Assembly (NCBI GenBank): GCA_043764095.1 | Contig: JAYUKX010000104.1 | Location: forward strand, 1-64,000 | Direction of reading: 5' to 3' | Length of the DNA: 64,000 nucleotides | From: M3007 sp043764095 | GTDB taxonomy: Bacteria > Bacteroidota > Bacteroidia > Chitinophagales > Saprospiraceae | Part shown: in pieces, positions 1 through 8,363 of the stretch | How positions within the stretch are numbered: the stretch's first letter is position 1 | How the letters are laid out: each line of letters starts with the position of its first letter | Notes under the pieces: generated by a model | The model's database searches: none | What the model saw: the letters and a program-made list of their open reading frames with translations, nothing else | Told to the model about the DNA's origin: nothing | Translations under genes and position numbers: made by a program

Positions 1-172
1 CGAGGAAGCAAAAGCACCGCATTTTTCGTCAGCCGAAGCGTTTTTTGTTTACTTTTTTTCGCTAAAAAAAGTAAAAAGTAGGCTATTTGCATAAAATTTC
101 AACTTTTTGAAATTTGCAAGTGACCATTACTTTTTTGCTAAAGAAAAAGTGTACGGCTGTAAGTTGTTGTAC
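1..172. other. AT-rich left edge with short inverted repeats, no gene seen
   Basis: No coding region is visible. The stretch has A/T runs forming small hairpins: TTTACTTTTTT near 49-58 facing AAAAAAAGTAAA near 64-75, and TGCATAAAATTTCAA near 88-102 facing TTTTTGAAATTTGCA near 104-118. The segment lies downstream of the minus-strand gene that ends at 173, so some of it may serve as a terminator. The GCATTTTTCGTC at about 19-30 faintly resembles part of the palindromic repeat family described below, but the match is too short to call. Confidence 0.3.
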
Positions 173-2017
173 TCAATCCCGTACCACCTTATTCACCGCA
201 TCAAATAACTTACCATCAGCCCTACCTTCCAGCATCAATTGTTTCCAAAAGGCATAAATGGCCACATTCCAGCCCATATTAGGATTTGTGACCTCGCCTG
301 TTTTAGAATTCACCGTTTCGTAAGTCGTTTTTCCCCGCTTAAATTCAAGGCAAACCCGCTCAATAAGTTCTTTTTCAGCATTCTGTACGCCGTGCAAATA
401 CGCATCTATAAGGAATAGATTATCGAACAAAAAATAAGAACCGCCCTTGAGGAATTGCCCATTGGGAATTTTTTCTCGATTGGCTTTGGAAATAAAATCC
501 CTTGCATCGAAGGCATCAGTAGATGCGTAACTGCCATCAGCATCGGCCAACACTTTGAAGCCGTAAGGCGTTTTTGCGTATTGTACCATTCTATCAAAAT
601 GACGCTGAACAGTAACCGTATCCAGCATTACAATACCAAAATACATTTGACCCAAAAGATCAGGAACTAAAGGATCGGGACCAAGTATCGTATTTTTTTG
701 GCGGCTCAGCGGATAAAAATCCAATTCAGGGTTGTATAGGCTACGATAGTTCAATACCGCCTCATCGGGATCAGTAGTAATGCGAAGCCCCATTGCTTTA
801 GCGGCATAAAGTGCCAACGCAAAAAGCCCCTGATTAAACGTAATCACATCATCTATTTCAAAAGCCACTACATCGCCCCAATACTGAAAATCCTGGCAAT
901 CAGCCCGTTCATCATACGCATAATATTGATTATTCCTACTATGTCGTTCTATTTCGTCCACATAAGCCTGCACTTTAGCCGTATCAATGGTTTTTTGCTG
1001 TTTAAAAACGCGATAAGCCCAAATAATGGCCAATAACGGATTTTCACCATAACGATGCACCGTATCCAATTCGTTGGTCATACAGGCGGCATCGTAAGGT
1101 GCGGGCAACATCGTAGCCATCCAAAACGCATCGCGGCTATTTTGGGCATTCGATTTTTCTATGGAGGGCACCACCCAATATTTACTTTTACCTGTTTCGT
1201 TGGCGCGCAAGTTCATATAGGCCGTTGTAAAAGCCAAACCACCAAAATAATCATCGTATCTGCCTTTGGAAAAATGCAGCGCAGTATATTTGTTTACATC
1301 GCGGCGCAATCCCTCCAGTTGTTTGGCATTGCTACTAAAAATAATCCCCTCAAATGTATGCGGATGGTTACGATCGACAGTATGATAATAAGGTAGCACT
1401 TTGCCCGGCGCAGACTTCCGCCCCGCAAGCGCATTCGTATCTAAAGGAAGCACGGTAGTGGTATCGGGTTGAATACCAGGCGTTTTTCCGCTATCACCCG
1501 AGCACAACTGGACTAAACGCTCCTTAGGATCAAATGCTTGAGAGGTAAAATTATTAAACGCAGCAGGCGTATCGCTCAATGCGGCCCAAAATCCGCTAGC
1601 AGTTTGCACCGCAACCATCGGTATGGCTTGTTGGGCAATGGTAGTCACCACCCGAGCATCCACATCGTGTGGACTTTGCCTGTAAATTTCACTTTGAGCC
1701 ACTGGGCCATTAAAACAATACGCCCCACCTTCGCGATAACGCCCCCGCAAAGTAAAATACACCTCCACTACCCCATCGTTATGGGTTGCTGCTGCTTTAA
1801 ATACCGTATAACCGCCCTTCGGCACCAATGAGCAATCAACGGTAATTTGTTTAATCTTTCGTTGGGCAGTAAACGGCTTGTCCAGCGCAGCCGGGAATTG
1901 AATCACCTCTTGCGCGGGCTGGTTGGGTTGTTCGATCCAAAGCGACCATTGGATGGAGGTTTGGGCAGCTAGGGTGCTGGTGAATAGGGTAAGGGCAAGA
2001 ATTAATTTTTTTATCAT
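173..2017 (-). CDS. Secreted six-hairpin-glycosidase-like protein of unknown specificity
   Basis: I chose the start at 2017 because it begins a clear signal peptide (MIKKLILALTLFTSTLAAQ); the frame stays open 34 codons further upstream, but that part is unlike a signal sequence. The mature protein of about 595 residues has an N-terminal beta-rich part (roughly 20-200) and a long helical C-terminal half rich in W, Y and acidic residues (for example NPLLAIIWAYRVFK, FNQGLFALALYAAKAMG, MGWNVAIYAFWKQLM). This suggests an (alpha/alpha)6 barrel as in glycoside hydrolases and lyases. I cannot name a family or catalytic residues. It would act in the periplasm or outside the cell. The gene lies downstream of the DinB-like gene at 2136 on the same strand, 118 bp away. 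Confidence 0.75.
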   Translation of the reverse strand: MIKKLILALTLFTSTLAAQTSIQWSLWIEQPNQPAQEVIQFPAALDKPFTAQRKIKQITVDCSLVPKGGYTVFKAAATHNDGVVEVYFTLRGRYREGGAYCFNGPVAQSEIYRQSPHDVDARVVTTIAQQAIPMVAVQTASGFWAALSDTPAAFNNFTSQAFDPKERLVQLCSGDSGKTPGIQPDTTTVLPLDTNALAGRKSAPGKVLPYYHTVDRNHPHTFEGIIFSSNAKQLEGLRRDVNKYTALHFSKGRYDDYFGGLAFTTAYMNLRANETGKSKYWVVPSIEKSNAQNSRDAFWMATMLPAPYDAACMTNELDTVHRYGENPLLAIIWAYRVFKQQKTIDTAKVQAYVDEIERHSRNNQYYAYDERADCQDFQYWGDVVAFEIDDVITFNQGLFALALYAAKAMGLRITTDPDEAVLNYRSLYNPELDFYPLSRQKNTILGPDPLVPDLLGQMYFGIVMLDTVTVQRHFDRMVQYAKTPYGFKVLADADGSYASTDAFDARDFISKANREKIPNGQFLKGGSYFLFDNLFLIDAYLHGVQNAEKELIERVCLEFKRGKTTYETVNSKTGEVTNPNMGWNVAIYAFWKQLMLEGRADGKLFDAVNKVVRD

Positions 2018-2135
2018 AGTTGGGTATAGGTGAGTGGTGGTTGGGGAAGGGTGATGCGTTCTTTTAAAAAAAACTGCTGGAAGTATTCTCGAACGGGATA
2101 AACCAAGGGTATAAAGCATACAACACCTACCGCTT

Positions 2136-2666
2136 TCACCATCCTCGATACTTTGGTGGTTTAATTCCTTTTAATCTCAGATAGACGATTAATTGCCCAC
2201 GATGATGTGTGTGGTGGTCATGCATTAGGTTAATGATTTGCCTTCTAGTCATTGGGCCTGCAAAAAAATCACATACTACATTGAGCGAATCAGGAGACAG
2301 GTTCTCCAAAACATGTTGTGCAAACAAGAGTGATGCATTCAGCAATTCAACCGTTTCTACCGGAGTACCTACCTTTTTTTCAAGTAACGGATGTTCAAAC
2401 TTCCTATCCCCTAGGTAAGTTCCAGCCAACCAGACCATATTTTCACCAATATGCCCCAATTGCTCCGAAAACATTTGCTCATCTTCCACAGGCCTGAAAT
2501 CATAGTTTTCAGATGACATTGCCTTTGCTAATTCGAGGGTATAAGCCGAGGCATTTTGCCATTTCAGAATAGATTCTTTCAAAAAAAGAGAATCTTGAGC
2601 TTTCAAATTACATGAAAGTAAAATCCCTAAATAGAAAACCAATACTGTATTAAATACGTTTCGCAT
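2136..2666 (-). CDS. DinB-superfamily protein with N-terminal signal or lipid anchor
   Basis: The 176-residue product starts with a hydrophobic segment ending in LLSC (MRNVFNTVLVFYLGILLSC), which fits a lipoprotein signal peptide. The remainder is a four-helix DinB-like domain. Candidate metal ligands are the His in EQLGHIGENM (about residue 72) and the His cluster HDHHTHHRGQ near residue 150, matching the DinB pattern of three histidines. The substrate is unknown; DinB relatives include thiol transferases and many uncharacterised proteins. The sequence just upstream of the start codon is a 210-bp palindromic repeat (2693-2902), so the promoter must lie within or beyond that element. Confidence 0.8.
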   Translation of the reverse strand: MRNVFNTVLVFYLGILLSCNLKAQDSLFLKESILKWQNASAYTLELAKAMSSENYDFRPVEDEQMFSEQLGHIGENMVWLAGTYLGDRKFEHPLLEKKVGTPVETVELLNASLLFAQHVLENLSPDSLNVVCDFFAGPMTRRQIINLMHDHHTHHRGQLIVYLRLKGIKPPKYRGW

Positions 2667-2692
2667 GATGATATAATTTAAAAAAATCTAAA

Positions 2693-2902
2693 TAAGTATT
2701 TGGACATAATTAATTGGCAGAAATAAACGCAGGTATTTTTCGGCTAGACGAGCCATTTTTAAGGCAGATAGCGGTACTATCTCACGAAAAAATGGGGAAG
2801 GATTTATGCTGAGCCTGTCGAATTTAAGCTGAGCCTGTAGCAGCATAGCATAGGCGGAAAAGACCAAGTTCAAAATGGTAATTAATTGTGTTCATATACT
2901 TA
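2693..2902 (-). repeat. Palindromic element copy A (210 bp, MITE-like, expanded)
   Basis: It begins TAAGTATTTGGACATAATTA and ends with the inverted TAATTGTGTTCATATACTTA, so the termini pair over about 22 bp. It is clearly homologous to the 161-bp copy at 61562-61722: same ends, GCAGGTATTTTTCG near the left side, GGCGGAAAAGA near the right. The central hairpin (CAGATAGCGGTACTATCTCA) is degenerate compared with the other copy. About 50 extra bases (roughly 2798-2847) include a direct repeat of GCTGAGCCTGT at 2808 and 2828. It lies 26 bp before the start codon of the DinB lipoprotein, the same distance as copy B from its own downstream gene. The strand given is that in which its core aligns with the copies at 38978 and 42363. 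Confidence 0.75.
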
Positions 2903-3341
2903 TATATTGTATATTCGGGTTAGATAGAACACTCGGAACAAAAAAATATTTCCTCCCGCCATCTTTCAAAAAAAAGTTTAAAAGAATGCTCACAATCCAA
3001 ACGAAGGAGATGAAAGGCTCCAAAACTTCTCCGCTAACATAAAACACCAACGAGCAAAGTACCTCTTCTGTCAATTGAAGTCAACTCGTATGGGTTTATC
3101 GATAACCATTAAATGATAAAGAATAAAAGGCTAAAACTTGCTAAATTCAAAGATTATGACATCAACAAAACAGAACCCGCCCTTTATGTTTGACAAAGGT
3201 AAAGAAGAAATTGTAATTCCATTGTATCCTAATATGGATGATTTCTTAAAAGCAAAAATGAAGATACACAAAAAAATCGTATTGCCCCAGTTATCTCTCA
3301 GGAATGATCCCCAACCCTCCGAAATACACCCCTCCAAACGC
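2903..3341. other. 439-bp stretch with no convincing gene
   Basis: The only notable frame is a plus-strand ORF that could start at ATG 3156 and run to 3380 (MTSTKQNPPFMFDKGKEEIV..., 74 residues). It has no recognisable motif, its last third runs through the tRNA-Ala terminator hairpin, and no TAnnTTTG promoter is apparent. It could be a decayed gene or chance. Nothing else is visible. Confidence 0.35.
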
Positions 3342-3374
3342 AAAAAAGCCATCACGTATCAACGCAATGGCTTT
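3342..3374 (-). terminator. Intrinsic terminator of tRNA-Ala
   Basis: Read on the minus strand, AAAGCCAT (3367-3374) pairs with ATGGCTTT (3345-3352) across a 14-nt loop, followed by a run of T (3342-3347). It sits 12 bp after the tRNA 3' end, which is the right place for its terminator. Confidence 0.75.
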
Positions 3375-3386
3375 ATCTAATAATCG

Positions 3387-3459
<73 letters not shown>

Positions 3460-3461
3460 CA

Positions 3462-3504
3462 ATAAAAAAACTGCTGATTACCCCTAAAAGAGTCCTCAGC
3501 AGTT
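3462..3504 (-). terminator. Intrinsic terminator after rplQ (end of the ribosomal super-operon)
   Basis: On the minus strand, AACTGCTGA (3496-3504) pairs with TCAGCAGTT (3469-3477), followed by a T run (3463-3470). It lies 9 bp after the rplQ stop codon and separates the ribosomal operon from tRNA-Ala. Confidence 0.85.
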
Positions 3505-3512
3505 ATTTTTTT

Positions 3513-4166
3513 TTACGCTTCTTCGCCTTCCTTAGTCTCTTCAGCAGCAGGTGCCTCAGGTGCAGTCTCTTCAGCAGCAGCCTCGGCTACTACTTCTGGT
3601 GCAACTTCTGTTACTACTTCTGCAACTGGTGCTACTACTTCCTCTTCTACTGGTGCTACAACATCTTCCACCACCGGAGCGGCTTCAACTATTGGTGCAA
3701 CCTTAGCAGCTTTTGGTGCAGCGGCGGCAGCTTCAGCGGCTTTAGAGGTACGACCCCCACGGCGCGTTTTCTTCTTAGCAGCATCTTTTCCTTTTGGATT
3801 GTAGATTTCGTTGTAATCTACCAATTCGATCATCGCCATATCAGCACCATCACCACGACGGAAACCCAATTTGATGATACGAACATATCCTCCTGGACGT
3901 TCTCCAATTTTTTCGGCAATTGGGCCAAAAAGTTCTTGGATCGCTTCTTTACTTTGGAGATAACCGAACACAATACGACGAGAATGCGTAGAATTATCTT
4001 TCGCTTTCGTAAGCAACGGTTCTGCATAACGGCGCAATGCTTTCGCTTTTGCCAATGTAGTCGTGATGCGCTTATGCTCAATTAAAGAATTGGTCATGTT
4101 GGCCAACATCGCACGACGGTGCGCTGCAGTACGGCCTAAGTTGTTGATTTTATCTCCGTGTCTCAT
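3513..4166 (-). CDS. rplQ: 50S ribosomal protein L17 with long acidic Ala/Val/Glu-rich tail
   Basis: Residues 1-115 are a standard L17 (MRHGDKINNLGRTAAHRRAM opening), a large-subunit protein near the tunnel exit. Residues about 130-217 are a low-complexity tail: a basic patch KKKTRRGGR, then repeats of A, V, E and P ending KEGEEA. L17 is usually about 120-170 residues, so this is long, although extended L17 is common in Bacteroidota. It is the last gene of the operon, 84 bp after rpoA, with a terminator just downstream. Confidence 0.98.
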   Translation of the reverse strand: MRHGDKINNLGRTAAHRRAMLANMTNSLIEHKRITTTLAKAKALRRYAEPLLTKAKDNSTHSRRIVFGYLQSKEAIQELFGPIAEKIGERPGGYVRIIKLGFRRGDGADMAMIELVDYNEIYNPKGKDAAKKKTRRGGRTSKAAEAAAAAPKAAKVAPIVEAAPVVEDVVAPVEEEVVAPVAEVVTEVAPEVVAEAAAEETAPEAPAAEETKEGEEA

Positions 4167-4250
4167 GGATGATAATGTACCTAATTTAAGGTGGTAGCAC
4201 TGGAGCAGCCAATAGACGCTACACAGTTACTACGCTTGTGAAAAAAAATA

Positions 4251-5258
4251 TTATTCTTCGTCGAGTTTGTACTTGGCAAGATCCATACCAAAAGTAAGAC
4301 CTTTATCTTGTAACAACTCTTCAATTTCTACCAACGATTTCTTACCAAAGTTGCGGAATTTCAACAACTCGTGTGTATCGTAACGCACCATCTCGGCCAA
4401 AGAATTGATCTTCGCAGCCTTGAGGCAGTTGTAAGCACGTACGCTCAAATCAAGATCTTCCAATGAAGTCTTGAGTAATTTGCGCATGTGTAGGATATGC
4501 TCATCCACTACACTTTCTTCCTGACTAGGACGCGTATCAAATGTGATATTTTCGTCGGTAATCAACATCAAGTGTTGGATAAGGATACGGCTTGCTTCAC
4601 GAATGGCGTCTTCAGGATGGATAGTACCATCTGTTTTAACGTCAATTGTTAGTTTTTCATAGTCCGTACGCTGACCTACACGGGTATTTTCAACCCTGTA
4701 AGCTACGTTTTTAATAGGAGTATAAATAGCATCAATCGGAATAACACCAATTGGAGCATCTTTTGGCGCACCTTCATCGGCTGGGGCATAACCACGACCT
4801 TTAGTGATGGTGAACTCCAATTCCAACGTAACGGAAGGCTCCATACGGCAGATCAAGAGATCAGGGTTCATCACTTTAAACACGTTATTGGCAGTATCCA
4901 TTTCGCCCGCGCGAAACTCTTCCTTACCATAAACGGTCATAAAGATACGCTCTGTGTGGCCAAGTGGGGTTTCGTTATCGTTAGCCACAGCCTTCAAGCG
5001 CACTTGCTTGAGGTTAAGCACGATATCAACCACATCTTCTACTACACCTTTGATGGTTGCGAACTCGTGATCCACGCCACCAATGCGAATTGCGCTGATC
5101 GCATAACCCTCTAAAGAAGAAAGTAATACGCGGCGCAAGGAATTACCCACAGTCTGACCAAAGCCAGGCTCGAGCGGTTTAAATTCAAAAGTGCCTTCGA
5201 AGTCAGTTGCTTTTTGAAGCAGAATTTTATCAGGCTTTTGAAAATTGAGAATACTCAT
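4251..5258 (-). CDS. rpoA: RNA polymerase alpha subunit
   Basis: The 335-residue protein carries the dimerisation domain (ATDFEGTFEFKPLEPGFGQT, then NSLRRVLLSSLEGYAI near residues 37-52). A linker follows, and then the C-terminal DNA-binding domain from about residue 255, with the helix-hairpin-helix region SLAEMVRYDTHELLKFRNFG. It nucleates assembly of the polymerase core and contacts promoter DNA or activators. Unlike the rest of the operon it is separated from the preceding gene rpsD by 263 bp, which contains a possible promoter (5430-5437). Confidence 0.99.
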   Translation of the reverse strand: MSILNFQKPDKILLQKATDFEGTFEFKPLEPGFGQTVGNSLRRVLLSSLEGYAISAIRIGGVDHEFATIKGVVEDVVDIVLNLKQVRLKAVANDNETPLGHTERIFMTVYGKEEFRAGEMDTANNVFKVMNPDLLICRMEPSVTLELEFTITKGRGYAPADEGAPKDAPIGVIPIDAIYTPIKNVAYRVENTRVGQRTDYEKLTIDVKTDGTIHPEDAIREASRILIQHLMLITDENITFDTRPSQEESVVDEHILHMRKLLKTSLEDLDLSVRAYNCLKAAKINSLAEMVRYDTHELLKFRNFGKKSLVEIEELLQDKGLTFGMDLAKYKLDEE

Positions 5259-5429
5259 ATAAATATTGGAAAGCTCCTTATTAGAAAAGGGTGTGATTTG
5301 GCATTAAAGTGATGTAATCAATGACAATGCAGCGCAGAATCTATCGTAATACACTTCCTTTAAACGGGATTTGTAGTCAAAAGGTTTCAATATGGAAATA
5401 TACGCGAAAATGGAGTTGCGTAAAGCCGT

Positions 5430-5437
5430 CAAATTTA
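5430..5437 (-). promoter_or_regulatory. Possible -7 element upstream of rpoA
   Basis: On the minus strand this reads TAAATTTG, matching TAnnTTTG. It lies in the 263-bp gap between rpsD and rpoA, the largest gap within the alpha cluster. A well-spaced -33 TTG is not evident. The rest of the gap shows no gene or hairpin. Confidence 0.35.
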
Positions 5438-5521
5438 GTGGGTTTACTGAACAAGATATTCAACAAATCAACTACTCTGACGAAAATTGCTTTACACAAC
5501 CCCCTATATCGAGTGCTATTA

Positions 5522-6136
5522 TTATTTAGAGTACAATTCGACAATCAACTGTTCGTTGATTTTCTCAGGTATTTGGTCGCGTTGTGGATAAGCGAGGAAT
5601 ACACCTTGCATTTTATCAGGATTCCACTCCAACCAACCGAACTTACGCACATCGTTTGTTTTACCGCCAACGTGTGTAGTAACGATTTCCAAACCTTTAG
5701 ACTTACCGCGAACGCTAATAACGTCGCCTGGTTTCAAGGAATAAGATGGAATATTAACCAAATTACCATTAACGGTTACGTGGCGGTGAGAAACCAACTG
5801 ACGAGCACCACGGCGTGTTGGGGAAATACCCAAACGGTACACCGTATTGTCCAAACGTGCTTCTAGCAATTGAAGCAACCATTCACCGGTAACACCGTGA
5901 CGACGAGTTGCGTTCACGAAAGTAAGCCAGAATTGTTTTTCTAGGATACCATACGTGTATTTTGCTTTCTGCTTTTCAGACAGCTGACGAGAGTAGTCAG
6001 AGCCAGCCTTACGCTTCCGCGTTTGGCCATGCTGTCCTGGTGGATATTTGCGCTTTTCAAAATATTTATCATATCCGTAAAGCGATTCTCCAAAGGAGCG
6101 CGATTTCTTAGTAGTTGGTCCGGTATAACGAGCCAT
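5522..6136 (-). CDS. rpsD: 30S ribosomal protein S4
   Basis: The 204 residues begin MARYTGPTTKKSRSFGESLY and include the S4 RNA-binding fold (LEARLDNTVYRLGISPTRRGARQLVSHRHVTVNGNLV, about residues 92-130). It is a primary 16S rRNA binder that starts small-subunit assembly, and in many bacteria it is the autoregulator of this cluster. It follows rpsK by 50 bp, and a 263-bp gap follows it before rpoA. Confidence 0.99.
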   Translation of the reverse strand: MARYTGPTTKKSRSFGESLYGYDKYFEKRKYPPGQHGQTRKRKAGSDYSRQLSEKQKAKYTYGILEKQFWLTFVNATRRHGVTGEWLLQLLEARLDNTVYRLGISPTRRGARQLVSHRHVTVNGNLVNIPSYSLKPGDVISVRGKSKGLEIVTTHVGGKTNDVRKFGWLEWNPDKMQGVFLAYPQRDQIPEKINEQLIVELYSK

Positions 6137-6186
6137 TATCTATACTGATCTAGTTTAAAATGGATAACAAATTCCCAATCAAGCAA

Positions 6187-6579
6187 TTAAACGCGACGAC
6201 GCTTGGGAGGGCGGCAACCGTTGTGAGGCATTGGAGTTACGTCATTAATCACTTGTACCTTGATACCAGATTGGTCAAGAGCACGGATCGCTGACTCACG
6301 ACCAGAACCTGGGCCTTTTACAAAGACCTCTACAGTACGCATGCCGGCTTCAAAAGCTGTTTTTGCAGCGTCATTTGCTGCAATCTGTGCTGCATAAGGT
6401 GTGTTCTTTTTGGAACCACGGAAACCCGCTTTACCTGCACTTGCCCATGAAATAACCTCGCCTTGTTTGTTGGTGAGAGAGATAATAATATTGTTAAAGC
6501 TGGCTTGGATAAAAGCTAAACCATCAGGCGTTACTTTTACTTTGCGCTTTACAACTTTTTTTGATGAACCTTTTGCCAT
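6187..6579 (-). CDS. rpsK: 30S ribosomal protein S11
   Basis: I set the start at 6579 (MAKGSSKKVVKRKVK), because eight extra upstream codons (MHRLLLNK) are not part of S11. The 130-residue product has the hallmark GPGSGRESAIRAL and ends DVTPMPHNGCRPPKRRRV, the platform protein contacting mRNA and tRNA in the E site. It is in the alpha cluster between rpsM and rpsD. Confidence 0.98.
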   Translation of the reverse strand: MAKGSSKKVVKRKVKVTPDGLAFIQASFNNIIISLTNKQGEVISWASAGKAGFRGSKKNTPYAAQIAANDAAKTAFEAGMRTVEVFVKGPGSGRESAIRALDQSGIKVQVINDVTPMPHNGCRPPKRRRV

Positions 6580-6647
6580 TTTATTTAATAAAAGGCGGTG
6601 CATACTGACTGCTGTATAAAAACATACAACAAACCAGCCACCGATGT

Positions 6648-7025
6648 TTACTTAGTTGCTTTTTTCTTGTTTGCCACCGTTTTACGCTTACCCTTACGAG
6701 TACGTGCGTTGGTACGGGTACGTTGACCGCGAAGCGGCAGACCTTTACGATGACGAAGACCGCGATAGCATGCGATATCCATCAAACGCTTAATGCTCAT
6801 CTGAACCTCAGAACGCAATTGTCCCTCAGTTTTGAACTCATCAGCGATGATCATCGTGATCGCTTTAATATTCTCGTCCGTCCAGTTTTCCACCTTTGTA
6901 TTCTCGTCCATTCCTGCTTTTTCAAGGATAATACGAGAAGTGGAAAGGCCGATACCGTAAATGTACGTGAGACCGATTAAGCCTCTTTTATTACGCGGCA
7001 AATCAACACCTGCAATACGTGCCAT
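6648..7025 (-). CDS. rpsM: 30S ribosomal protein S13
   Basis: The 125-residue protein begins MARIAGVDLPRNKRGLIGLT and ends in a basic tail (TRTNARTRKGKRKTVANKKK) that reaches towards the P-site tRNA. It forms bridges between subunits in the small-subunit head. Position and order (infA-rpmJ-rpsM-rpsK-rpsD-rpoA-rplQ) are canonical. Confidence 0.99.
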   Translation of the reverse strand: MARIAGVDLPRNKRGLIGLTYIYGIGLSTSRIILEKAGMDENTKVENWTDENIKAITMIIADEFKTEGQLRSEVQMSIKRLMDIACYRGLRHRKGLPLRGQRTRTNARTRKGKRKTVANKKKATK

Positions 7026-7064
7026 ATTGTGTAATTAAATTAGGTTGTGTTTGACAGATAAAGA

Positions 7065-7181
7065 TTAACCCTGACGTTGCTTAAACTTAGGGTTCTTCTT
7101 GTTGATTACGAAAAGAACACCTTTACGACGTACTATTTTGCAATCAGCAGAACGCTTTTTAATGGACGGTCTGACTTTCAT
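7065..7181 (-). CDS. rpmJ: 50S ribosomal protein L36, zinc-free form
   Basis: This short gene encodes 38 residues from MKVRPSIKK to NPKFKQRQG. The family's zinc-binding form has three Cys and one His; here only one Cys (position 14) remains and the His position is Phe, so this is the C-minus, zinc-independent form. The S14 in this operon is likewise the zinc-free type. It lies 27 bp after infA. Confidence 0.97.
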   Translation of the reverse strand: MKVRPSIKKRSADCKIVRRKGVLFVINKKNPKFKQRQG

Positions 7182-7208
7182 ATCGTTATATATTTATTTT
7201 TGACTAAA

Positions 7209-7427
7209 TTATTTGTATCGATAAATGATCCGGCCCCGTGATAAGTCATATGGAGACATCTCCACAGATACTTTATCGCCTGGCAATATACGAATATAGT
7301 GCATGCGCATCTTTCCCGATATGGTTGCTAAGATAACATGACCGTTTTCAAGGCGAACTTTAAAATTCGCATTGGAAAGCGCTTCATCTACCACGCCATC
7401 TTGTTTGATTAATTCCTCTTTAGGCAT
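7209..7427 (-). CDS. infA: Translation initiation factor IF-1
   Basis: The 72-residue OB-fold protein (MPKEELIKQDGVVDEALSNA, ending PYDLSRGRIIYRYK) binds the ribosomal A site during initiation. It is of usual length and lies between map and rpmJ. The 45-bp gap upstream contains TAGACCTTTGCAG on the minus strand, a loose promoter-like match. Confidence 0.99.
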   Translation of the reverse strand: MPKEELIKQDGVVDEALSNANFKVRLENGHVILATISGKMRMHYIRILPGDKVSVEMSPYDLSRGRIIYRYK

Positions 7428-7472
7428 ATTTTTGCTTAAAATACCCGTTTTTTTATTTCGGGCTGCAAAGGT

Positions 7473-8324
7473 CTAGCTTTTTGGCAATATTATCTGCATT
7501 TCTGAATTATTTTTTATTGCATCTAAAATAAATTCATGATTAGAGAGTATATCAGCCTTTCCTTTCCTTACAACTACGCTATGTTCATAGTGCGCACTAG
7601 GCTTTCCGTCGCGGGTTCTGATAGTCCAGCCGTCATTCTCTTGAAAAACGTCTTTTGTCTTTTGGTTAATCATCGGCTCTATAGCCAATACTAAACCATC
7701 CCTCATGACCATCCCTTTGCCGCGGCGGCCGTAATTAGGTACTTGTGGATCTTCATGCAATGACTTGCCCAATCCATGTCCTACCAATTCGCGCACTACG
7801 CCATATTTATGTTTACGCTCGGTATAGTCTTGTACAGCAAAAGAAATATCTTCTACCCTATTTCCTACCACCGCGTTTTTAATCCCTTGATACAATGATG
7901 CATAAGTCACTCTTAACAATTCTAAGGTTTCCGGTGCTACATCATTCATTGCAAATGTGTAAGCAGCATCTCCATAATAACCGTTCAACTCAACACCACA
8001 ATCTACTGAAACAATATCAGTTTCTAAAAATGGACGATCTCCTGGAATACCGTGTACTACAATATCATTGTAAGATACACATAAAGTACCCGGAAAAGGA
8101 TTATCTTCTGAACCGTATCCCTTAAATGCAGGACGCGCTCCATGATCTCGAACAAATTCTTCCGCTGCTTTGTCTATCTGCAAACCCGTAACACCGGGCT
8201 TTAAAATAGAACCTACATGTGCTAGTGTTTTACATACCAACAAACAAGCCGTTCGAATGATCTCTACTTCCTCATTTGTTTTATAAAAAACATTTTTACC
8301 GGATGAACCTGAAAAATATCCCAT
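7473..8324 (-). CDS. map: Type I methionine aminopeptidase
   Basis: It removes the initiator methionine from new proteins. The 283-residue protein shows the pita-bread fold ligands: HGIPGDRPFLETDIVSVDCG (first Asp), YGDAAYTF (second Asp), GHGLGKSLHEDPQVPNYG (His) and LAIEPMI (Glu), with the last Glu in HYEHSVVV. The N-terminus has about ten extra residues (GYFSGSSGKN) before FYKTNEEVEIIR compared with the compact form. It sits between secY and infA, a usual arrangement. Confidence 0.97.
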   Translation of the reverse strand: MGYFSGSSGKNVFYKTNEEVEIIRTACLLVCKTLAHVGSILKPGVTGLQIDKAAEEFVRDHGARPAFKGYGSEDNPFPGTLCVSYNDIVVHGIPGDRPFLETDIVSVDCGVELNGYYGDAAYTFAMNDVAPETLELLRVTYASLYQGIKNAVVGNRVEDISFAVQDYTERKHKYGVVRELVGHGLGKSLHEDPQVPNYGRRGKGMVMRDGLVLAIEPMINQKTKDVFQENDGWTIRTRDGKPSAHYEHSVVVRKGKADILSNHEFILDAIKNNSEMQIILPKS

Positions 8325-8363
8325 TTATCTTTTTATCAATACCCCCGAAAGGCAATCTATGTA

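Noticed and set aside
3138..3380. Short plus-strand ORF before tRNA-Ala
   Set aside because: Its end overlaps the tRNA terminator and no promoter or family is seen; noted only as part of the gap description.
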